Notes: generated from the letters alone by a model not told the origin. Shown: positions 25,264-33,542, counted from the first letter of the stretch. The stretch is DNA of 63,772 nucleotides from Cytophagaceae bacterium (GCA_947450365.1 CANFVE010000015.1:1-63772), one strand, 5' to 3'. A program made the numbers and translations.

Positions 25264-25601
25264 GCGAATTTAAAGTAAACGTATTAGAAGAAAATAATGT
25301 AATTATCCTTGAAACAGACGGGTATTTGAATAATGTAGGAGGTGAAATGATTTCCTCAGTATGTATGGAGCATATTTCAAACGGGAAAAATAAAATTCTC
25401 CTAAATTTGGCTAATACCAAAGTAGTAAATAGTATAGGTGTTTCCATTCTCATTGAAATCATCGAAAAACTCCAAGAAACGGATGGTAAACTGGGCTATT
25501 ATAATTTAGCTCCGATCGTAGACAAAACCTTTAAAATTATGGGATTAACAAAATATTCCACCGTTTTTGCTGATAAGGAAGATGCCTTGACTAATTTTTA
25601 A
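25260..25601 (+). CDS. STAS domain anti-sigma-factor antagonist
   Basis: A 113-residue single-domain STAS protein. The fold reads as strand-helix repeats, with the phosphoacceptor segment VVNSIGVSILIE: Ser58 sits at the place of the regulatory Ser of SpoIIAA/RsbV, at the start of the conserved helix. The kinase gene directly upstream would phosphorylate it and the SpoIIE phosphatases encoded on both sides would reverse this. It overlaps the kinase by four bases and is 9 bases before the second phosphatase gene. In classical systems the unphosphorylated form frees a sigma factor from the kinase; here the final target is not known. Confidence 0.93.
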   Translation: MSEFKVNVLEENNVIILETDGYLNNVGGEMISSVCMEHISNGKNKILLNLANTKVVNSIGVSILIEIIEKLQETDGKLGYYNLAPIVDKTFKIMGLTKYSTVFADKEDALTNF

Positions 25602-25610
25602 TACCTTTTT

Positions 25611-28600
25611 ATGAATTTTAGAATTTTAGGGCTTGCCTGCGCATGCATCATGTTCTTTTTTGTAGGACAAGCGCAGAAAAGTGAAAATATTCGGTTTGAA
25701 AATTTGTCGATCCAACAAGGCTTGTCCCAAAGTTCCGTGTTCGATATTCATCAGGATCGTTTAGGCTATTTATGGGTCGGTACCATGGATGGTGTAGATC
25801 GCTATGATGGCTATACGTTTAAGAAATATACCCATTTTTTAGATGATTCGACAACCTTGTCCAGGGGTTGGGTGATGAGTTTAACGGAGAAAAAGAATGG
25901 AGATATAATCGTGGGGACTTCTTTGGGAAGTATTTCGAGCCTAAATAAGAAAACGGGAAAATTTCAAAATTACGAGAATACGTTTCGAGAAATTTTAAGG
26001 AAAAGGTTAAAGTTGCCAAGCCTCCCGAGTGCCTATGGGGCTGTTTTGTCCTTATATTTAGAAACTAATCAAAAAATACTGTGGTGCGCGACGAATGGGC
26101 TTGGTTTATTGCGGGTCGATTTATCGACCGGCGAACAACGCGCCATGGCTCCCCTCACACTCATTCGAAATGCAAAACTCGAATTAGCAGATCAAATAAT
26201 TTTTTCGATCAGTCCTTTGGATGAACAAACATTGCTCTTGTCGACAGGGAATGGACTAAAGGTATTCGATATACGAACAGAAAAAATCGTTTTTCAATCC
26301 CTCAGAACAAATCTGCCAGCAGAGCAAAATATGTGTTATGAAGCAATTCCAGTTGGCCAAGGCAGGTTCTGGTTAGGTACCCAGCAAGGTATATTTGAAT
26401 TTAAAAAAACAAATCAATCGTTTCAGGTGAATAAAGTCCAATTGCCCGGATTGGATTTGTCAAAGGTGACGATTCCAAGTTTGATGTTGGATAAAAAATC
26501 AGGAGAAGTATGGTTTTCAGCGATAGGAGTCGGGATTTATGTCTATCAATTGGCTAATCAGCAATGGAAATTATTGAGGAATACCAACGAGATCCGCTTA
26601 GACAAATGTCGATTTGATCGTATTTTACAAGATAAAAATGGGGTTATTTGGATCGGAACGGATACCTATGGCCTGCTTGCTTATGACCCTGGGAAAAATA
26701 AATTTGGTCTCTTTGCGAAAGAGGCCACCAAAAATGTAGGATTAGGTTTTTATAGTACTTGGGGCAGTTTCATCGATAAGGATCAAAACCTATGGATCGG
26801 AAATGCGGATGCGGGTCAAAGTTCCGTGGCATTTATTGACCGAAAAACAGGTCAAAAAACATTGGTTCCCGTGATGCGGGGGGATGCGGATTTAAACCCA
26901 TTATATCATATTCGAGGTGATTTAGGAGGAAATATTTGGCTTTATGTGACCACAAAGGAAGGGCGTAAATTATTCATTAAAAAACCCAAGGATAAGGTAT
27001 TTTCCCCTTTTAAATTGCCGATACCCGATAGTGTATATATGAAAAAATATGCCGGATCGCTTTCCCATTATTTGACCCGCTCAGGGGATTTAATTAAAGG
27101 AGGATATCGCGTGCAATGGCTTTCTGATGCCCATGGGAAACCCATATTTCGAGATTATGTAGAGAAAGTGAGTCAAATGCCTGATTCGATTCGGGTGTTT
27201 TGTCGGGACAAAGATTTCACCTATTTATATTCGTTGAACCACCTCTATCGTTGGAATGAGCGGTCTAATGAAATTCAACGGATTAGCCAAAAGCCAATAG
27301 GTTTGGTAGGGAAAACCATGGTCAGTTCATTTGCCGTGCATCAAGGACGTTTCTTTTATTTTCCTACCTATGGAAGCGGAATTTTAAAATATGATGTTAC
27401 GACGCAAAAAGTAAGCTATTTGAATCAGCGGAATGGTTTATCCACATCTGCATTTTATGATATTTACAAGGACAAGTCAGGGATGATGTGGCTAAGTTCT
27501 AATTATGGAATTGTTCGCCTGAATCCTGCCACTGATGATATTCGTGTATTTACTCCTTCCGATGGGGTGCAGGGATTTGAATTTAATTCAAATAGTTCTT
27601 TTCAACATGAATCGGGAGAAATCATTTTTGCCGGAGTAAATGGGGTAAATGTGTTTAATCCTTTGGAAATCAAAGATAATTCTGTCGCACCTCGGGTGTT
27701 GATTCAAAGCCTAAAGACGAATCTACAGAATTGGATTATTGATGATGATCAATTTGATACGCAAATTATCCTTAATGCTGAGGAAAAGGCTGTTTCGTTG
27801 GATTTTATTGCGCTGAATTTTAGGAATGCAACTCAGAATCGCTATGCCTATCGGCTGGTTGGCTACGATAAGGATTGGGTATATTGTGGAGATCGACGCT
27901 TTACGACCTATACCAATTTACCGGCAGGGGAGTATGTGTTTCAGGTCAAGGGATCGAATAATGATGGGGTTTGGAACGAGCAAGGGGCAAGTATTCGCAT
28001 CAAGGTTTTGCCTCCTTGGTATTTGACATGGTGGGCTTTGGTAATTTATGTTATCCTATTGACTATGGGTATCCGGTATTTAGTCGCTTACCGGGAACAA
28101 ATTCAGCGGAAAAAAATGGAAGAGCGCAGGAAAAACTCCGAGCTTAAGGCAGCGCAGGATTTACAAAAAAGTATGTTGCCCAAAGAATACCCCAAACGTA
28201 AAGATTTAGCTATTCATGCTTTTATTCGTGCCTCTACCGAGGTGGGGGGTGATTATTATGATTTTTTTGAACAGGAAGATGGGACTTTATTTGTCGTGTG
28301 TGGGGATGCAACGGGCCATGGAACGACCTCGGGCATGATGGTCTCAATTACGAAAGCCGGGTTGAATGGAATTGAGCCTAAGATGCCTAATTTGATTTTA
28401 GAGCAACTGAATCAAGTAATCAAACGCGTGGATCTAGGTGTTTTACGGATGAGTTTAAACATGGTCAAATTTGATGCGGACCATATGTATTTAGCTTCCG
28501 CAGCGATGCCACCGATGTATCATTTTGTGGCGAAGACGGGTTTGGTTGAAGAAATCCAGCAAATAAATTTGCCCTTAGGCGGTTTAAAAAAAGAGACCTT

Positions 28601-28844
28601 TGACCTAGTTACTCGACCTTTTGAACAGGGAGATGTATTGGTTCAATTATCTGATGGAATTCCTGAGGCGCCGAATCCACAAGGGGAGATGTTTGATTAT
28701 GACACCTTGGCTGAATTAATCCAGCAGCATGGTCGTTCTTCAATACAAGAGATACATGCAGCCATCATGGAAGCGGTGGATGCCTGGTTGGGAGGTCAAC
28801 ACAATCCAGACGATATCACCTTGGTGATTACAAAGAAGCAATGA
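25611..28844 (+). CDS. Second propeller/Y_Y_Y sensor with SpoIIE/PP2C phosphatase
   Basis: A 1077-residue paralogue of the protein encoded at 21736. It has a signal peptide (cleavage near GQAQ), a periplasmic two-component-regulator propeller with much clearer repeats than its paralogue (SSVFDIHQDRLGYLWVGTMDGVDRYDG, IYKDKSGMMWLSSNYGIVRL, ILQDKNGVIWIGTDTYGL), a Y_Y_Y domain (YRLVGYDKDWVYCGD), one membrane helix (WWALVIYVILLTMGIRYLV), a coiled coil and a SpoIIE domain with GGDYYD, CGDATGHG, LSDGIPEAP and PDDITLV. It could feed a second signal into the same kinase/STAS pair. It overlaps the cyclase gene by four bases (ATGA), so translation is coupled. Confidence 0.92.
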   Translation: MNFRILGLACACIMFFFVGQAQKSENIRFENLSIQQGLSQSSVFDIHQDRLGYLWVGTMDGVDRYDGYTFKKYTHFLDDSTTLSRGWVMSLTEKKNGDIIVGTSLGSISSLNKKTGKFQNYENTFREILRKRLKLPSLPSAYGAVLSLYLETNQKILWCATNGLGLLRVDLSTGEQRAMAPLTLIRNAKLELADQIIFSISPLDEQTLLLSTGNGLKVFDIRTEKIVFQSLRTNLPAEQNMCYEAIPVGQGRFWLGTQQGIFEFKKTNQSFQVNKVQLPGLDLSKVTIPSLMLDKKSGEVWFSAIGVGIYVYQLANQQWKLLRNTNEIRLDKCRFDRILQDKNGVIWIGTDTYGLLAYDPGKNKFGLFAKEATKNVGLGFYSTWGSFIDKDQNLWIGNADAGQSSVAFIDRKTGQKTLVPVMRGDADLNPLYHIRGDLGGNIWLYVTTKEGRKLFIKKPKDKVFSPFKLPIPDSVYMKKYAGSLSHYLTRSGDLIKGGYRVQWLSDAHGKPIFRDYVEKVSQMPDSIRVFCRDKDFTYLYSLNHLYRWNERSNEIQRISQKPIGLVGKTMVSSFAVHQGRFFYFPTYGSGILKYDVTTQKVSYLNQRNGLSTSAFYDIYKDKSGMMWLSSNYGIVRLNPATDDIRVFTPSDGVQGFEFNSNSSFQHESGEIIFAGVNGVNVFNPLEIKDNSVAPRVLIQSLKTNLQNWIIDDDQFDTQIILNAEEKAVSLDFIALNFRNATQNRYAYRLVGYDKDWVYCGDRRFTTYTNLPAGEYVFQVKGSNNDGVWNEQGASIRIKVLPPWYLTWWALVIYVILLTMGIRYLVAYREQIQRKKMEERRKNSELKAAQDLQKSMLPKEYPKRKDLAIHAFIRASTEVGGDYYDFFEQEDGTLFVVCGDATGHGTTSGMMVSITKAGLNGIEPKMPNLILEQLNQVIKRVDLGVLRMSLNMVKFDADHMYLASAAMPPMYHFVAKTGLVEEIQQINLPLGGLKKETFDLVTRPFEQGDVLVQLSDGIPEAPNPQGEMFDYDTLAELIQQHGRSSIQEIHAAIMEAVDAWLGGQHNPDDITLVITKKQ

Positions 28845-30940
28845 AGAATTTAGCGTTTAAACAGTTAGAGCTGGAAACTTTATTGGAGATTACCAATACC
28901 TTGATCGAGCATGAGAATGTCAATGATTTATTACAGGATATTCTGATTAGGACTTGCGGGATTTTGGATGCGTCTTCGGGATTTGTGCTTATTGAGGAAA
29001 AAAATTCTGATTTATTTATCCCAAAGGCGGTATTTAATTTTGATGAGGAGGTATTGCAAAGGATAATTTTCAATAAGAAAAAGGGTTTTTTGCAGAAGTT
29101 GGCTCTCCAGAAAAAACGTCATGGATGTATTCCGATGGATGATTTGGTCATGGAGAAATTGGGTCGGACCTTTTCGTTGGTGGCACCGATTACCGGAAAA
29201 AATCAGTTATTGGGTTGTTTGGTGATTTTGGATAAGGAAATGCGCAATGGTTTGTCGGATTTCACTCGGGACGATGTCGAAATGTTTTCAGCGATTTCGG
29301 TACAGGCCAGTGTTGCTTATAATAACACGTTTTTGTTGGATACCTTGCTTGAGTCCAAGCGATTCAACGAAAACATTATGGAGTCAATTCATACAGGGGT
29401 GATTACGACGAATTTATTCGGGGAGATTGATTATGTAAATAAAACGGCGGTTAAGATTTTACAGATATCGCCTGAATTATGTTTGGGGAATCATTATCAA
29501 ATTGTATTTGAAAGAGATGCGGAATTAGTACGGATGTTGGAGCAAGTGGAACTGGACGTGCGGGTTAGTTCCGAACAAAATTTTTTAATTCAAGTAGGTC
29601 CGGAGCCGAGGCATGTGAATTTGACTATTTCTCCTTTAATTGATGATTTGGGGGATCAAATAGGTACGGTCATTGCGATTGAAGATATTTCATATTTAGA
29701 TAAGATTAAGAGTACGTTTAAGAAATATGTATCCAAACAGATTGTGGATAAAATTTTGGAAAACGAAGACCTATTGAATTTAGGCGGACAGGAATTGACC
29801 TTGACGACCTTGTTTTCAGATATTCGTGGTTTTACGAGTATGAGTGAGCGGATGGTGCCGATTGAGGTGGTAAAAACCTTGAATGAGTATTTTGATTTAA
29901 TGATTGATGTGGTTTTTCAGCATAACGGGACACTCGATAAAATCATTGGTGATGCTCTAATGGTCATTTATGGGGCACCCATTCCTGGGCATGATGATAC
30001 CCATCGTGCCCTATTGACGGCCTTGGAAATGCAGAATTTATTGATTGATTTTAATTCGGTTAGGAAGGAAAAGGGTTTAGCACCCGTTGAAATAGGCATA
30101 GGGCTGAATCGTGGAAAGGCGATTGCGGGGAATATCGGTTCGAAAGACCAAATGAATTATACGGTCATTGGGGATGCGGTGAATGTTTCTGCGAGATTAT
30201 GCTCACATGCAGAGGCAGGACAAATTTTGGTTTCGGAATCGGTTGTGAAGGAGGTGGAACTATCAGGTTTATACCTATTTGAGGGTTTAGATCCTATAAA
30301 AGTAAAAGGAAAAGCACAAGCACTTCCAATATTTGCCTTGCGGGGATGCATTGCGAGTAAGCGGGTGATCGGGGTATATGATCGAGTGGTAGGTGGTTTG
30401 TTACGAGACTTGTCTAAGGATTTGTTATACCATTGTTTGGGGCATACGTTGGATGTTTTTCGACAGGCCTATCGATTAGCCCTAGCTGAAAAGTGTTCTC
30501 CAACGGAGGTTGAATTAGTATTAGTCGCAGCGTTATTTCATGATACTGGATTTTTAGTAAACGCAGAGGGGCATGAAGAGGAATCATGTCGATTAGCAAC
30601 TCAGTATTTGCCCGAATTAGGATTCAATTCGGACGAGCTAAATCAAGTAAAGGGAATGATCCGTGCCACAAAGATTCCTCAAAAACCTTTGACTCGTTTG
30701 GAGGAAATTTTGGCAGATGCAGATTTGGATTATTTGGGAAGATCGGATTTTGATGCTATTTCAATGACTTTGTTTGAAGAACTAAAAATCCGTGGAATTG
30801 TACATGATTTGCAAAAATGGGATCAAATTCAATTGACATTTTTGGGGCAACATCAGTATTTTACAGATACAGCCCAAAAGGAGCGAAGCGAACAAAAAAT
30901 GAAACATATTGAACGAATTAAACAACGAAATATAAAATGA
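28841..30940 (+). CDS. GAF-PAS-class III adenylate cyclase-HD domain protein
   Basis: A 699-residue cytoplasmic protein. In order: GAF (about 10-165), coiled linker, PAS (about 180-285), cyclase homology domain (about 315-500) and HD-type phosphohydrolase domain (about 520-690). The cyclase has both metal Asp residues (Asp327 in FSDIRGF, Asp371 in IIGDAL), the transition-state pair Asn448 and Arg452 (NVSAR), and purine-selecting Lys367 with Thr441, the K/T type of bacterial adenylate cyclases rather than the E/C of guanylate cyclases. The HD part has HTLD, FHD (His567-Asp568) and a later Asp near 630. It thus seems able to make cAMP; the HD part might degrade a nucleotide. It overlaps both neighbours by four bases and is the only obvious output in the operon. 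Confidence 0.9.
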   Translation: MKNLAFKQLELETLLEITNTLIEHENVNDLLQDILIRTCGILDASSGFVLIEEKNSDLFIPKAVFNFDEEVLQRIIFNKKKGFLQKLALQKKRHGCIPMDDLVMEKLGRTFSLVAPITGKNQLLGCLVILDKEMRNGLSDFTRDDVEMFSAISVQASVAYNNTFLLDTLLESKRFNENIMESIHTGVITTNLFGEIDYVNKTAVKILQISPELCLGNHYQIVFERDAELVRMLEQVELDVRVSSEQNFLIQVGPEPRHVNLTISPLIDDLGDQIGTVIAIEDISYLDKIKSTFKKYVSKQIVDKILENEDLLNLGGQELTLTTLFSDIRGFTSMSERMVPIEVVKTLNEYFDLMIDVVFQHNGTLDKIIGDALMVIYGAPIPGHDDTHRALLTALEMQNLLIDFNSVRKEKGLAPVEIGIGLNRGKAIAGNIGSKDQMNYTVIGDAVNVSARLCSHAEAGQILVSESVVKEVELSGLYLFEGLDPIKVKGKAQALPIFALRGCIASKRVIGVYDRVVGGLLRDLSKDLLYHCLGHTLDVFRQAYRLALAEKCSPTEVELVLVAALFHDTGFLVNAEGHEEESCRLATQYLPELGFNSDELNQVKGMIRATKIPQKPLTRLEEILADADLDYLGRSDFDAISMTLFEELKIRGIVHDLQKWDQIQLTFLGQHQYFTDTAQKERSEQKMKHIERIKQRNIK

Positions 30941-31809
30941 GTACACATTCTACCAAGCATTACATAGGGGATTTTTTATACGCTACCTCGGGTATATTAT
31001 TTGCTGGATTTGCCTTGAAAAGTTTTTTAGTTCCTAATCATTTTTTAGATGGGGGAGTAACGGGTGTAGCCTTGTTAATTCACGAGACCTATCATATACC
31101 GATTGCATGGCTCATCATTCTTTGTAATATTCCATTTGTTGTCATGGGAGGTTATCTAATCAATAAAGCCTTTGCATGGAAAACCTTAGCAGCAGTGGTG
31201 GGCTTGGCTCTGGCCTTGACTGTGATTCCATATCCAATCGTTACGTCTGATAAATTATTGATTTCGTTGTTTGGAGGACTATTTTTGGGTTTAGGAATTG
31301 GTTTAGGTATGCGTGGAGGATGTGCGATTGATGGGATTGAGGTGTTAGCTTTATATACGTTGAAACGTTCAGGATTTACAATAACAGAGATCATCTTGGG
31401 CATTAACGTGATTTTATTTTTGATTGCGGCTTTAGGGTTAGGGCTGCCTACGGCTTTGTATGCGATGCTAACCTATTTTGTTGCCACGAGAAGTATCGAT
31501 TATGTGATAGAAGGGCTTGAGGAATATACGGGTGTGACGATCATTTCCAAAAACCATGATGCCATCAAAAAAGGATTGGTGATGAAAATGGGCAAGGGTA
31601 TTTCAGTTTACAAGGGCGAGCGAGGATTTATGAAGGAAAGTTTTGATGTAAGTCACCCGACAGACATTATTTTTACAGTGGTAACTCGATTTGAAGTACG
31701 TCATTTGCGTAGCTTGGTGTTAGCCTTAGATCCCAATGCCTTTATTTTTACGAATACAATTAAAGAGGCAGCAGGTGGCGTATTATTAAAACGAAAAGGA
31801 GAGCATTGA
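30937..31809 (+). CDS. YitT family membrane protein (DUF161 plus DUF2179)
   Basis: A 290-residue protein with five to six hydrophobic segments in residues 1-190 (first YATSGILFAGFALKSFLVPN, with GGVTGVALL, GLGIGLGMRGGCAIDGIEVLAL) and a soluble C-terminal DUF2179 domain (about 215-285, GKGISVYKGERGFM, IFTVVTRFEVRHL). YitT proteins are widespread inner-membrane proteins of unclear function, with transport suggested. The start overlaps the cyclase stop (ATGA), so it belongs to the signalling operon and may be a controlled transporter or a further output (inference). It is the last gene of the operon; hairpin copy C follows without a terminator. Confidence 0.88.
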   Translation: MSTHSTKHYIGDFLYATSGILFAGFALKSFLVPNHFLDGGVTGVALLIHETYHIPIAWLIILCNIPFVVMGGYLINKAFAWKTLAAVVGLALALTVIPYPIVTSDKLLISLFGGLFLGLGIGLGMRGGCAIDGIEVLALYTLKRSGFTITEIILGINVILFLIAALGLGLPTALYAMLTYFVATRSIDYVIEGLEEYTGVTIISKNHDAIKKGLVMKMGKGISVYKGERGFMKESFDVSHPTDIIFTVVTRFEVRHLRSLVLALDPNAFIFTNTIKEAAGGVLLKRKGEH

Positions 31810-31811
31810 AA

Positions 31812-31884
31812 ATTATCAGTTTTTAATCAAATTAAATCATTTCTACCCTTTAGCTTTGTCAATCCTTGCCGGTTTGACAAAGCT
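31812..31884 (+). repeat. Repeat unit with hairpin copy C
   Basis: The unit begins with ATTATCAGTTTTTA (31812-31825) and, 26 bases later, carries the hairpin AGCTTTGTCAA (31852-31862) / TTGACAAAGCT (31874-31884) around apex TCCTTGCCGGT. The same 14-mer at the same distance precedes copy D at 32817, so a unit of about 73 bp occurs on both sides of arsR-arsI. Confidence 0.8.
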
Positions 31885-31908
31885 AGAAGAGCTCAAAGCT
31901 ATTCTCAT

Positions 31909-31946
31909 TTTGAAATCAAGAATATTCATCGTAATATTGCGATGAA
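31909..31946 (+). promoter_or_regulatory. arsR promoter with overlapping ArsR operator
   Basis: TTTG (31909-31912), 19-base spacer, TAATATTG (31932-31939; one mismatch to TAnnTTTG). The -7 box is the exact centre of a palindrome TTCATCG (31925-31931) / CGATGAA (31940-31946). This matches the general look of ArsR-family operators and would block RNA polymerase when bound, releasing on arsenite. The TTG start follows 11 bases after the palindrome. Confidence 0.72.
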
Positions 31947-31957
31947 ATAAAAAAACC

Positions 31958-32293
31958 TTGGGCGCTTCAAAATCCGATTTATTTTCTGAGTCACAAAATG
32001 AAATTGCTTTGCTAGCCAAAGCGATTGGGCATCCGGCCAGGGTGGCTATTTTGCACTATTTACACGCTTCAAATACCTGTATTAACAGTGATTTAGTCCA
32101 GGAATTAGGCTTGGCACAAGCCACCATTTCTCAACATTTGAAAGCATTGAAGGACATCGGAATCATCCAGGGGAGTATTGAGGGCACTTCCATTTGCTAT
32201 TGTATAAATCCTGAAAAATGGGCCTTAATGGGCCAATTATTCGGAAATTTTTTTGGTGAATATTCAAATTTTCAAAAAACTAACTGTTGTTAA
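31958..32293 (+). CDS. arsR: ArsR family metalloregulator
   Basis: A 111-residue winged-helix repressor. The core ALLAKAIGHPARVAILHYL and the recognition helix region LGLAQATISQHLKALKDIGII are standard for ArsR/SmtB proteins. Cysteines are at residue 37 (NTCINSD, in the DNA-binding half), near 79-81 (ICYCI) and a C-terminal pair (NCC), a likely arsenite site though not the classic CVCDLC motif. The start is TTG: it is the first start in frame after the operator/-7 box, and no in-frame ATG exists before the conserved core. It is followed after one base by arsI. It would repress its own operon and respond to arsenite or an organoarsenical. Confidence 0.9.
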   Translation: MGASKSDLFSESQNEIALLAKAIGHPARVAILHYLHASNTCINSDLVQELGLAQATISQHLKALKDIGIIQGSIEGTSICYCINPEKWALMGQLFGNFFGEYSNFQKTNCC

Positions 32294-32294
32294 T

Positions 32295-32813
32295 ATGGAA
32301 AATCAATCTCCATTTCCCCGCATGCACGTCTCGCTTTATGTGAGCAATCTGGCGGCGTCTGTCAATTTTTACACGACTTTTTTTGGTCAGGCGGCAAACA
32401 AAATAAAACCAGGTTATGCCAAATATGTTCTTGATTCACCTTCTTTGATCATTTCATTCATTGAAAACCCTGAGCGGGTGCAGGCTAATTTCGGACATCT
32501 AGGGTTCCAAGTTGCCACTTTCGAGGAAATGTCAAAGCGCTTGACTCTTGCACGAAATCAGGGAATAGTTTCCAAAGAGGAAATAGGTACTGCCTGCTGT
32601 TATGCCGTTCAGGATAAATTTTGGGCCACGGATCCAGATGGCGTTCAATGGGAGGTGTATTATTTTCATGAGGACGCGGAGTTCAATGACCCTCATTATG
32701 CGATGGAAGATACCTCTGCCTGCTGTATGCCATCTGTTGCTGAAAAACCAAAGGTGAGAATTGCCGAAATTTCCTCTGCCGTGGGCTGTGCTCCTGGCTC
32801 TGGCTGTTGTTAA
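32295..32813 (+). CDS. arsI: ArsI/CadI family glyoxalase-fold metalloenzyme (organoarsenical lyase type)
   Basis: From the ATG at 32295, one base after the arsR stop, the protein has 172 residues (the frame is open back into arsR, but that part is not conserved-looking). It is a vicinal-oxygen-chelate protein: HVSLYVSNLAASVNFY start with metal ligand His11, then His68 (FGHLGF) and Glu120 (VQWEVYYF). The thiol pair Cys101-Cys102 in TACCYAVQDKFWATDPDG is the ArsI signature that binds trivalent methylarsenite for cleavage of the C-As bond. The C-terminus is Cys-rich (SACC; GCAPGSGCC), as in many ArsI proteins. CadI-like metal sequestration is an alternative reading. Confidence 0.88.
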   Translation: MENQSPFPRMHVSLYVSNLAASVNFYTTFFGQAANKIKPGYAKYVLDSPSLIISFIENPERVQANFGHLGFQVATFEEMSKRLTLARNQGIVSKEEIGTACCYAVQDKFWATDPDGVQWEVYYFHEDAEFNDPHYAMEDTSACCMPSVAEKPKVRIAEISSAVGCAPGSGCC

Positions 32814-32816
32814 TCG

Positions 32817-32889
32817 ATTATCAGTTTTTACCAGCTAATTTTCCTGATTTCCCCTTAGCTTTGTCAAACCGGCAAGGATTGACAAAGCT
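32817..32889 (-). repeat. Repeat unit with hairpin copy D (inverted apex)
   Basis: The left flank ATTATCAGTTTTTA (32817-32830) and the stem AGCTTTGTCAA (32857-32867) / TTGACAAAGCT (32879-32889) lie as in copy C, but the apex reads ACCGGCAAGGA, the reverse complement of the copy C apex TCCTTGCCGGT. The stem is symmetric, so only the apex shows the flip. Confidence 0.8.
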
Positions 32890-32933
32890 AGGTTAGAAAA
32901 AAAGCAAGGGTAAAATGCCAATTAAAAGTTACC

Positions 32934-33542
32934 ATGAACGAAAAATTAAACCTACAAATCGAAGCTGCTTTATCCCTCGAAATTAGTGATGAGCGAAAAG
33001 CAATCTTACAAGTACTCATCGATTACATCAAAAGCAAACGAAAAGCCGAAACCCCAATTCGACTGAATTTCATTTGCACCCATAATTCCAGAAGGTCCCA
33101 ATTTTCGCATATTTGGGCACAAACGGCCGCCGATTATTTTCAAATTCCCGCCCAATGCTACTCCGGTGGGGTCGAAGTGACGGCTTGTAATGAACGTGCC
33201 ATTGCATCTTTGGAACGCTTTGGTTTCCTGATTTCCAAACGAGGCCACTCAAATCCCGTTTACATGATCTTTCATACCCAGGATGCACGCCCAATCCTCG
33301 TTTTTTCTAAATTATTCGATGACCCCGTCAATCCCCACAGCTCTTTTGCAGCCGTCATGACCTGTGATCATGCCGACGAAAACTGTCCCTTCATCCCCGG
33401 CGCAGAAGCCCGGATTCCCGTACGATATGAGGATCCGAAAATGTTTGATGACAGCCCACGAGAGACAGAAAAATATGACGAACGCTCCCTACAAATTGCT
33501 AGCGAAATGTTTTATGTATTTTCAAGAATTGGCTTGAAATAG
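32934..33542 (+). CDS. Low-molecular-weight phosphatase-like arsenate reductase (ArsC/PTP family)
   Basis: A 202-residue protein. After a helical N-terminal stretch of 40 residues not found in the shortest family members comes the P-loop FICTHNSRRSQ (Cys48, Arg54; CX5R), then a long domain with YSGGVEVTACNERA and VMTCDHADENCPFIPGAEARI (Cys residues near 155 and 161). This is the protein-tyrosine-phosphatase-like family often found beside arsR, arsI and acr3 in Bacteroidota and annotated as arsenate reductase or phosphatase. It would reduce arsenate to arsenite using the P-loop Cys and a second thiol. It is separated from arsI by hairpin D. An arsenite efflux gene is not next to it, which is unusual. 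Confidence 0.82.
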   Translation: MNEKLNLQIEAALSLEISDERKAILQVLIDYIKSKRKAETPIRLNFICTHNSRRSQFSHIWAQTAADYFQIPAQCYSGGVEVTACNERAIASLERFGFLISKRGHSNPVYMIFHTQDARPILVFSKLFDDPVNPHSSFAAVMTCDHADENCPFIPGAEARIPVRYEDPKMFDDSPRETEKYDERSLQIASEMFYVFSRIGLK

